This document shows, one piece after another, positions 1 through 6,599 of a stretch of DNA of 6,618 bases. The translations under genes were made by a program, and so were the position numbers. Numbering within the stretch: position 1 is the first letter of the stretch; each line of letters begins with the position of its first letter. This DNA comes from Paracoccaceae bacterium (GTDB lineage: Bacteria; Pseudomonadota; Alphaproteobacteria; Rhodobacterales; Rhodobacteraceae), in contig JAASTF010000176.1 in NCBI GenBank assembly GCA_021767525.1, positions 1-6,618 on the forward strand, written 5' to 3'. The notes beneath the pieces are model-generated. The model ran no database searches, was not told where the DNA came from, and was given only the letters and a program-made list of their open reading frames with translations.

Positions 1-61
1 AAAGCCGGCGCGCGATTTCGACGCAAAACCGCGCGGTTTCGGGCAACCCTTGCCGCACCAT
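1..61 (-). CDS. possible N-terminal fragment of an unknown protein, cut by the left window edge
   Basis: On the minus strand an ATG at 61-59 opens a frame that stays open to base 1 and reads MVRQGLPETARF and onward for 20 codons. About 15 of the 20 third codon positions are G or C, as in the neighbouring genes, whereas the plus-strand frames here are less biased. It starts 46 bases beyond the terminator that ends the grxD operon, so it would need its own promoter. I see no clear Shine-Dalgarno sequence before it (the upstream bases are GGGCTTCGGGCCG). I do not recognise the protein, and the frame could be open by chance. Confidence 0.25.
   Translation of the reverse strand, partial: MVRQGLPETARFCVEIARRL
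26..39. repeat. 14-bp perfect palindrome AAACCGCGCGGTTT
   Basis: Bases 26-39 read AAACCGCGCGGTTT on both strands. The half-site AAACCGCGCG occurs again at 130-139 in one arm of the nearby terminator, and GCGCGGTT occurs at 31-38, 114-121 and 169-176. It lies inside the doubtful reading frame at 1-61. It could be an operator-like site, or just a by-product of GC-rich sequence. No regulator is assigned. Confidence 0.3.
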
Positions 62-106
62 CGGCCCGAAGCCCGGATTGGGGCGCGATATGCCTTTCCA
101 AAACGT

Positions 107-140
107 AAAAAGCGCGCGGTTGCCGGGGCAAACCGCGCGC
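107..140 (-). terminator. intrinsic terminator of the purL-bolA-grxD operon
   Basis: On the minus strand a GC-rich stem of 10 base pairs (140-131 with 121-112) encloses a short loop and is followed directly by TTTTT (111-107), then ACGTTTT. This is the standard Rho-independent layout. It lies 57 bases downstream of the grxD stop codon, in the right orientation to end the minus-strand operon. The plus-strand side of the hairpin has no T run, so it is not bidirectional. Confidence 0.85.
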
Positions 141-196
141 CGTTAACTGACCGCACGGGGCGTTACTGCGCGGTTATGTGCAGAAATCGCGCGAAA

Positions 197-559
197 TCAG
201 GCGTTGGCTTCGCGGATCTTGTCGGCGGCGTTCTTGTCATAGGCCACGCCGTTCTGGTCGAACAGCTCGTCCAACTCGCCCGACAAGGTCATCTCGGTCA
301 CGATGTCGCAGCCGCCCACGAACTCGCCCTTCACATACAGCTGCGGGATCGTCGGCCAGTCGGAATAGTCCTTGATTCCCTGCCGAATTTCGTCGTCTGC
401 CAGCACGTTCACATCGGTGAAATCGACGCCCATGTAATTCAGAACGCCCGCCACGCGCTGCGAAAACCCGCATTGCGGCATGGTCTTGGTGCCCTTCATG
501 TACAGCACCACGTCGTTGGATTTCACGGTCTCGTCGATCTTGGTTTTCGCGTCGCTCAT
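197..559 (-). CDS. grxD: monothiol CGFS glutaredoxin, Grx4/GrxD family
   Basis: Cytoplasmic 120-residue monothiol glutaredoxin of the class that binds and transfers [2Fe-2S] clusters with glutathione and partners BolA proteins. The active site is CGFS at residues 30-33, preceded by K22-G23-T24 and M27-P28-Q29. The glutathione-binding WPTIPQLYV stretch with the cis-Pro is at 68-76, and GGCD is at 82-85. Length and domain content are normal for the family. The start at 559 (MSDAKTK) matches homologues as I remember them. An in-frame ATG at 598 has a better Shine-Dalgarno sequence (AGGA, 8-base spacer), would add 13 residues (MTPKAENEQKDLI), and would overlap the preceding gene by 17 bases. This is the last gene of the operon. 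Its partner bolA lies in the same transcript, which supports a role in iron-sulfur assembly or iron sensing. Confidence 0.95.
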   Translation of the reverse strand: MSDAKTKIDETVKSNDVVLYMKGTKTMPQCGFSQRVAGVLNYMGVDFTDVNVLADDEIRQGIKDYSDWPTIPQLYVKGEFVGGCDIVTEMTLSGELDELFDQNGVAYDKNAADKIREANA

Positions 560-581
560 GATCAGGTCTTTCTGTTCGTTC

Positions 582-836
582 TCAGCTTTTGGGGTCATCG
601 GAATTATCCTGCAATTCCGGGTCGTTATAGTCGTTCGGGTCAAAGTCTTCGGGGTCGTAGACGTTGTCTTTGTCGCTTAGCGCCTTGACATGCGTGGTGC
701 CGGTTTCCTCGTCAAAGGCCAGCCCGTAATCCGACCGGCCGTGGGTCTTGAACCGCAGATATTCATGGATACCGGCATAGACGAAGGCGACCACGAAGGG
801 CAACAGGATTAGAAAGGCAAGCAGTCGCGCATCCAT
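582..836 (-). CDS. 84-aa single-pass membrane protein with acidic Asp-Pro tail, unknown function
   Basis: I do not recognise a named family. The protein begins MDARLLAF and has one hydrophobic segment at about residues 5-22. This is followed by a basic stretch (R28, K30, R34), so the positive-inside rule predicts the remaining tail in the cytoplasm. From about residue 56 the tail is very acidic and Asn/Pro-rich, with Asp-Pro at 61-62, 66-67, 72-73 and 81-82, and is probably disordered. The start is well fixed: AAAGGAGG lies 4 bases before the ATG, the strongest Shine-Dalgarno sequence in the operon. The same frame stays open upstream as far as 1133, but that part overlaps another gene and lacks support. 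It lies 94 bases after the preceding small membrane gene and 22 bases before grxD, so a link to the BolA/glutaredoxin pair is likely only by context. Confidence 0.8.
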   Translation of the reverse strand: MDARLLAFLILLPFVVAFVYAGIHEYLRFKTHGRSDYGLAFDEETGTTHVKALSDKDNVYDPEDFDPNDYNDPELQDNSDDPKS

Positions 837-930
837 TGGGCCTCCTTTCGGCGGTCGGGTGCACCTTCGATCACTTGCCCAGGACGTAGCGGCGCAGCGG
901 CGGCTTCGCAAGGGGGGCGGGGGGCGACGT
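837..930 (-). other. 94-bp spacer between the two small membrane-protein genes
   Basis: This is the longest gap inside the operon. Next to the upstream stop codon, two runs of six C on the minus strand are separated by one G (924-912). Next to the downstream gene is its strong Shine-Dalgarno sequence (848-841). A TTGCGA (-35-like) followed 17 bases later by TACGTC is a weak match to a sigma-70 promoter and is not convincing. I see no terminator. Confidence 0.4.
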
Positions 931-1200
931 TTAGTCTTGGCCCTTGTTTTCCTTTGTCTTTTTCCCCGGCGGCACAAAGCGGCGGGCGTATTCCTGCGGG
1001 TCGCGCGGCACCGTCCAACTGGTGTCGTGTCCGCCCAGCCCCGAACTGTAATGGGAATGCAGCTTGTGATAGCCGGTCCCCGGCGGGCTGCCGCGGCGGC
1101 TGTCATCCAGGCGTTCCTGGCGCTGTCGCACAATGCCGATCACCACCGTCACGGCCAGGATAAGGCCGATCAGCACCGGAATCGTCAGGCCGGTGCCCAT
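931..1200 (-). CDS. 89-aa single-pass membrane protein with a His-rich cytoplasmic tail, unknown function
   Basis: I do not recognise a named family. A short N-terminus (MGTGLTIP) leads into one transmembrane segment at about residues 5-24, followed by RQRQER, so the N-terminus should be outside and the tail inside. The tail has a histidine cluster, H45, H48, H50 and H58, in the context YHKLHSHYSSGLGGHD. This is followed by DPQEYARRF at 67-75 and a Lys-rich end. The start at 1200 follows the bolA stop codon by only 4 bases and has only a weak GGA-type ribosome site, so translational coupling to bolA is likely. The last codon is TAA at 933-931. Placement between bolA and grxD hints at a role near iron-sulfur handling; that is inference from position only. 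Confidence 0.8.
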   Translation of the reverse strand: MGTGLTIPVLIGLILAVTVVIGIVRQRQERLDDSRRGSPPGTGYHKLHSHYSSGLGGHDTSWTVPRDPQEYARRFVPPGKKTKENKGQD

Positions 1201-1204
1201 CGCG

Positions 1205-1441
1205 TCAATCCGGCGCGCGGGTGGTCAGCGCCAGCGCGTGCAGCTCGCCCGAGGGGCCGTCCATCTTGCCCTTCAGCGCGGCATAGACGGCGCGCTGCTG
1301 CTGCACGCGGTTCTTGCCGCGAAAGCTTTCGTCGATGACCACCGCCGACATGTGCACGCCATCGTCGCCTTCGACGATGATCTGCGCATCGGGGAAGGTT
1401 TCGCGCAGCAGGTCTTCGATCTCTTGGGGGTGCATCGGCAT
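1205..1441 (-). CDS. bolA: BolA family protein, probable partner of the CGFS glutaredoxin
   Basis: A 78-residue protein of the short BolA type, a single class II KH-like alpha/beta domain. BolA proteins form heterodimers with CGFS glutaredoxins around a shared [2Fe-2S] cluster and act in iron-sulfur delivery or iron regulation. Visible family features are the F40-R41-G42-K43 turn, the RVQQQR helix start at 45-50, and the C-terminal His in ELHALAL (H68), the usual invariant cluster ligand. H30 lies in the variable loop where related BolAs carry a Cys or His. The start at 1441 has GGAG with an 8-base spacer; an ATG two codons later is possible but too far from it. The gene follows purL by 71 bases and nearly touches the next gene (4-base gap). 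Which BolA subfamily it belongs to cannot be settled here. Confidence 0.93.
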   Translation of the reverse strand: MPMHPQEIEDLLRETFPDAQIIVEGDDGVHMSAVVIDESFRGKNRVQQQRAVYAALKGKMDGPSGELHALALTTRAPD

Positions 1442-1491
1442 GTGGATCACTCCGTCGTGCTTGGTCTTGCCAAAAGATGTAGAGGCGATGT

Positions 1492-1507
1492 GCCTTGGCC
1501 GCAAGGC
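1492..1507 (-). other. short hairpin in the purL-bolA spacer
   Basis: Six paired bases (GCCTTG/CAAGGC) enclose a 4-base loop, starting 5 bases after the purL stop codon. No T run follows on the minus strand (the next bases are ACATCG), so it is not a good intrinsic terminator. It could slow decay or processing between purL and bolA, or have no role. Confidence 0.35.
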
Positions 1508-1512
1508 GGGCC

Positions 1513-3672
<2,160 letters not shown>

Positions 3673-3764
3673 ATGCGTGTGTCCCCCGTGGCGCGCGCGC
3701 CGGTGTTGCGATCTTGCGCCCCCTTTAAGCCATCGCGCGCGCAGGGGGAAGGGGCGCGGCGCGA
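3673..3764 (-). promoter_or_regulatory. purL leader region, promoter not resolved
   Basis: Ninety-two bases separate the upstream gene from purL. It is very GC-rich, with CG-alternating runs at about 3691-3700 and 3734-3741, and contains the purL Shine-Dalgarno sequence (CGGGGGA at 3688-3682). I see no convincing -35/-10 pair and no terminator hairpin with a T run, so purL could be read through from the upstream gene or have its own promoter here. No purine riboswitch core is evident. Confidence 0.3.
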
Positions 3765-4271
3765 TCAGGGCCGGGTGACGGCGTGACACAGCGCCGCCTG
3801 GATCGCGGGCGGCAGGGTTGGGGCGTGGCGGATGCGGCAGGGGGCTCGGCTGCGCGGGTGATCGGCCAGCGCCAGCAGGTCGTCGCCCGCCAGCAGCGCG
3901 ATCTGCCGGTTCAGCCCGCCCCGCCGCATCATGCGCAGCGGGGGCGCGTGATCGTGCAGCAGGTAAAGCGGCGTGTTTTGACCCAGCGCGCGGGCCAGCA
4001 GCCCGCGGCGCGGCACCGTCCAGGCGTGAAACAGGTTCGGGCCTTCCAGCGTCAGGCGCATTGGCCGCCACAGCGTCGCGTGCCCATCGTCAAGCCGCCC
4101 CATCGCGATGTCGAAGGCCAGCCCGTGCAGCCGCGCGTGTCCCGGTTGATCGGTGGCGGGCCGCACATGCCCCACCGGGCCCTGCGCGCCTGCGATCTGC
4201 CACTCGGCCATGCCGCGTTGGGGCGGGGTCAACGTCAATTCGGTGGTCAAAAGCGCGGGGTGCTGGGCCAT
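3765..4271 (-). CDS. 168-aa protein of unknown function upstream of purL
   Basis: I do not recognise this protein. The frame is credible: its codons strongly favour G or C at the third position, while the overlapping plus-strand frames give the Arg/Gln/Gly-rich composition typical of an antisense shadow. The protein (MAQHPALLTTE...) has no signal peptide or membrane segment. It contains 11 His residues, including an HDH triplet at 106-108, and a FHAWTVPRRGLLARAL stretch at 81-96. The C-terminal 30 residues are Pro/Arg/His-rich. The ATG at 4271 lacks a good Shine-Dalgarno sequence; the frame is open upstream and GTG codons at 4304 and 4295 (in LVRRVPSAYF) are alternative starts. It ends 92 bases before purL on the same strand, so co-transcription is possible. 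It is divergent from the lyase/M24 operon. Confidence 0.7.
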   Translation of the reverse strand: MAQHPALLTTELTLTPPQRGMAEWQIAGAQGPVGHVRPATDQPGHARLHGLAFDIAMGRLDDGHATLWRPMRLTLEGPNLFHAWTVPRRGLLARALGQNTPLYLLHDHAPPLRMMRRGGLNRQIALLAGDDLLALADHPRSRAPCRIRHAPTLPPAIQAALCHAVTRP

Positions 4272-4384
4272 GCGACAGAAATAGGCGCTTGGCACCCGCC
4301 GCACCAGAGAATGTGTGCAAATTCCATTGACGCGGGCGGCGGCATGGGCCTTTGCTGCGCGCAAGGGACAGGCCAGGGGGTGGA
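4272..4384. promoter_or_regulatory. divergent intergenic region between the 168-aa gene and the lyase-like gene
   Basis: These 113 bases must carry start signals for transcription in both directions. On the plus strand TTGACG (4327-4332) is a good -35 match, but the best -10 at an 18-base distance, TTTGCT (4351-4356), is poor. On the minus strand TTGCAC (4320-4315) is a -35 candidate without a clear -10. A less GC-rich patch at about 4306-4330 is the most likely core. No clear operator palindrome was found. The plus-strand ribosome site AGGGGGTGGA lies at 4375-4384. Confidence 0.35.
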
Positions 4385-5395
4385 ATGCTGCAAAACCCAT
4401 ATCGCGGAACGGGGATCGAGCTGGCGGCACCGTTCCCCAGCATTGATGTGGTGGCGCCGCTTGCGCTGCTGGCGCGCTGCCCGGCCCATGCCGAAACGCC
4501 GCTGGTCGAGGCGGCGGATCTTGCCCGGGCCGCAGGGGTTGCGGCGGTTCATGTCAAGGACGAGCGCGGGCGCATGGGGCTGGGCAGTTTCAAGGCGCTT
4601 GGCGCGGCCTATGTCATCGCTTGTGACGCGCAGGCGGGGCAGGCGGCAGGGCGCGGATACGTGACCGCCAGCGCCGGCAATCACGGCCTGTCGGTTGCGG
4701 CGGGCGCACGCGTTTTCGGCGCGCGGGCGGTGGTTTACCTGGCCCAGACGGTGCCCGAAGCCTTTGCCGAGCGGCTGCGCGGCGAAGGCGCCGAGGTGCG
4801 CCGCCAGGGCGCCGATTACGCCGCCAGCATGGCCGCCGCCGAGGCCGCGGAAGCGGCCGAGGGGCTGGTGCTGCTGTCGGACAGCTCTTGGCACGGCTAC
4901 ACCGAGATCCCGCACCGGTTGATGGAGGGATATCTTGTGCTGGCGGCCGAAGCCGCGCGGCAGATGCCCGCGCCGCCCACGCATATCCTGTTGCAGGCCG
5001 GTGTCGGCGGTCTGGCCGGGGCGGTCGCCGCCTATGCCCGGCATGTCTGGGGCGATGGCCCGCAGATCATCGTGGTCGAACCTCAGGCCGCCCCGGCGCT
5101 GCACGATGCCATCAGCGCGGGCGCGGTTGTCGACACGCAAGGCCCCGACAGCTGCATGGGGCGGCTGGACTGCAAGACCGCCAGCTGGATCGCCCTGCGC
5201 GGCCTGTCGCGCGATGCCGACAGCTTTGCCCTGCTGTCCGAGGCGCAGGCGCAAGAGGCGATGCCAGTGCTGGCGCGCGCAGGTTTGGCGACCACGCCAT
5301 CGGGCGGGGCGGGGCTGGCGGCGCTGCTGGCAGGGGGGCTGACCCTGCCCACGGACGCATCGGTGATGGCGATCCTGTCCGAGGGGCCGGAATGA
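4385..5395 (+). CDS. PLP-dependent lyase resembling diaminopropionate ammonia-lyase
   Basis: A 336-residue fold-type II (tryptophan-synthase-beta family) PLP enzyme, probably a cytosolic alpha,beta-elimination or deamination enzyme for an amino acid. The likely Schiff-base Lys is K70 in GLGSFKALGAAY. Cofactor-binding SAGNHG is at 96-101 and the phosphate loop GVGGLAG at 206-212; TTPSGG at 303-308 is probably near the pyridine nitrogen. The closest family I recognise is DpaL/YgeX: DSSWHGYTEIPHRLMEGY (166-183) parallels the DTAWEGY...IP...MQGY block of E. coli YgeX, and SCMGRLDC (256-263) parallels its IMAGLAC block. It is shorter than the roughly 400-residue DpaL, and the first catalytic Asp position is Ala (A97), while the second is kept (D166). 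Substrate is therefore open. The start at 4385 has AGGGGG just upstream; an in-frame ATG at 4352 is less likely. Its stop overlaps the next start. Confidence 0.8.
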   Translation: MLQNPYRGTGIELAAPFPSIDVVAPLALLARCPAHAETPLVEAADLARAAGVAAVHVKDERGRMGLGSFKALGAAYVIACDAQAGQAAGRGYVTASAGNHGLSVAAGARVFGARAVVYLAQTVPEAFAERLRGEGAEVRRQGADYAASMAAAEAAEAAEGLVLLSDSSWHGYTEIPHRLMEGYLVLAAEAARQMPAPPTHILLQAGVGGLAGAVAAYARHVWGDGPQIIVVEPQAAPALHDAISAGAVVDTQGPDSCMGRLDCKTASWIALRGLSRDADSFALLSEAQAQEAMPVLARAGLATTPSGGAGLAALLAGGLTLPTDASVMAILSEGPE

Positions 5396-6525
5396 CGGCG
5401 CGCGGTTTCGACCGGGCCGAATACGTGGCGCGTGTGGCGCGCGCGCAAGACTTGATGGCGCAGGCGGGGCTGGCCGCGCTGCTGCTGACGACCGAGCCGG
5501 AAATCCGCTATTTCACGGGCTTTTTGACACGGTTCTGGGAAAGCCCCTCGCGCCCGTGGTTCGTGGTGGTGCCGGCCAGCGGTGATCCGGTTGCGGTGAT
5601 CCCGTCGATCGGCGCCGCGCTGATGGCGCAGACCTGGATCACCGATATCCGCAGCTGGCCCGCCCCACGCCCCGAGGACGAGGGGATAACCCTGCTGGCC
5701 GATACGCTGAACGCCTTGGACGGGCCGGTGGGCGTGCCATCGGGGCCGGAAACCCATATGCGGCTGGGCATGGCGGATATCGAGCGTTTGCGCGCGGCCT
5801 TGCGCCACCCTCTGCGCGCGGATGCGGGCATTACCGCGTATCTTCGGGCGGTGAAATCCGAGGCCGAGATCGCCAAGATCGCCCATGCCTGCCAGATCGC
5901 CGCCCGCGCCTTTGCCCGTGTGCCCGAAATCGCCGCGCCGGGCGTGCCGCTGTCGCGCGTATTCCGCGACTTCCAGCGCCTGCTGCTGGACGAGGGCGCG
6001 GATTGGGTGCCGTATCTCGCCGGTGGTGCCGGGCCGCAGGGCTATGCGGATGTGATTTCGCCGGCATCCGACGCGCCGTTGCGGGCGGGCGACGTGATGA
6101 TGCTGGACACGGGCGCGGTGTGGGACGGGTATTTTTGCGACTTCGACCGCAATTTCGCTGTCGGTGCGCCAGCCGCCAATATCGCGGCGACGCATGACCG
6201 CCTGCTTGAGTCCACGCAGGCGGGGCTGGAGGCCGCGCAGCCCGGCGCGCGGGCCTGCGATGTTCACGCGGCGATGGCAGCGGTGTGCGGTGCGGGCGAG
6301 GGCGCAGGGCGGCTGGGTCACGGGCTGGGGATGCAGCTGACCGAGGGCCTATCGCTGAGCGCGGTGGACCGCACCGAGCTGCGCCCCGGCATGGTCATCA
6401 CGCTGGAGCCGGGCGTGGATACCGCCGATGGTTGCATCCTGGTGCACGAGGAAAATATCGTGATCCGCGAGGGCGGCGCGCAGGTTCTGTCGCCCTGGGC
6501 CACGGGCCTGACCCGGATTGGATAA
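5392..6525 (+). CDS. M24 family metallohydrolase (Xaa-Pro peptidase-like)
   Basis: A 377-residue cytosolic protein with the two-domain layout of prolidase, creatinase and ectoine hydrolase: an N-terminal domain (about 1-145, with YFTGFLTRFWESPSRPW at 40-56) and a C-terminal pita-bread catalytic domain. All five dinuclear metal ligands can be placed: D239 in MLDTGA, D250 in CDFDRNF, H310 in GHGLG, E339 in TLEPG and E353 in HEENIVI. Two other His residues usual in Pro-specific peptidases appear absent (T317 at one site; no His around GPQGYADVISP, 214-224). Length fits the family. It starts inside an ATGA overlap with the lyase-like gene, with GAGGGG 5 bases upstream, so the two are translationally coupled. 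An ectoine-hydrolase-like or other amide/amidine hydrolase is as likely as a dipeptidase. The stop TAA sits at the start of an A run. Confidence 0.85.
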   Translation: MTARGFDRAEYVARVARAQDLMAQAGLAALLLTTEPEIRYFTGFLTRFWESPSRPWFVVVPASGDPVAVIPSIGAALMAQTWITDIRSWPAPRPEDEGITLLADTLNALDGPVGVPSGPETHMRLGMADIERLRAALRHPLRADAGITAYLRAVKSEAEIAKIAHACQIAARAFARVPEIAAPGVPLSRVFRDFQRLLLDEGADWVPYLAGGAGPQGYADVISPASDAPLRAGDVMMLDTGAVWDGYFCDFDRNFAVGAPAANIAATHDRLLESTQAGLEAAQPGARACDVHAAMAAVCGAGEGAGRLGHGLGMQLTEGLSLSAVDRTELRPGMVITLEPGVDTADGCILVHEENIVIREGGAQVLSPWATGLTRIG

Positions 6526-6552
6526 AAAAAAGGCCGAGCACTAAGCTCGGCC
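6524..6552 (-). terminator. minus-strand intrinsic terminator after the M24 gene
   Basis: GGCCGAGC (6532-6539) and GCTCGGCC (6545-6552) form a perfect 8-bp stem with a 5-base loop. On the minus strand the stem is followed at once by eight T (6531-6524), a textbook Rho-independent terminator for a transcript entering from the right. On the plus strand the hairpin is followed by AAAGTCC, with no T run, so it should not end the lyase/M24 transcript efficiently. The T run overlaps the last two bases of the M24 stop codon. Confidence 0.8.
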
Positions 6553-6575
6553 AAAGTCCAACAGGGAGGTATGAA

Positions 6576-6599
6576 GATGATGAGAAACTGGTCGTCATC
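6576..6599. other. 8-bp stem-loop overlapping the possible start codons
   Basis: GATGATGA (6576-6583) pairs with TCGTCATC (6592-6599) with one G-T wobble, around the 8-base loop GAAACTGG. In a plus-strand mRNA it would bury the ATG codons at 6577 and 6580 and could limit initiation. In a minus-strand RNA it would form an upstream hairpin before the CCTCCC stretch and the terminator. It is A/T-richer than the surroundings, so stability is moderate. Confidence 0.35.

Noticed and set aside
837..1133. N-terminal extension of the 84-aa membrane protein to 183 codons
   Set aside because: It overlaps the 89-aa gene, is Arg/Ala/Pro-rich, and the start at 836 has a near-perfect Shine-Dalgarno sequence.
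3673..4071. N-terminal extension of purL by 133 codons
   Set aside because: The added residues are Ala/Arg/Pro-rich, match no PurL domain and overlap the upstream gene. The ATG at 3672 has a ribosome site and gives the normal 719-residue length.
3783..4664. Plus-strand open frame of 293 codons opposite the 168-aa gene
   Set aside because: Composition is Arg/Gln/Gly/His-rich with poor third-position bias, and it overlaps the start of the lyase-like gene in another frame; the minus-strand frame is the credible one.
4247..5254. Minus-strand open frame of 335 codons opposite the lyase-like gene
   Set aside because: It is antisense to clear PLP-enzyme motifs and has shadow-type composition.
4888..5391. 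Extension of the M24 frame 168 codons upstream into the lyase-like gene
   Set aside because: This part is out of frame with the lyase and is Arg/Gly/Ala-rich. The ATGA overlap start at 5392 has a good ribosome site and gives the usual family length.
5083..6321. Minus-strand open frame of 412 codons opposite the lyase and M24 genes
   Set aside because: It is antisense to the conserved M24 metal-ligand motifs and has no recognisable features.
6532..6552. Hairpin after the M24 gene as terminator of the lyase/M24 operon
   Set aside because: The T run exists only on the minus strand; on the plus strand the stem is followed by AAAGTCC, so it does not fit an intrinsic terminator for that operon.
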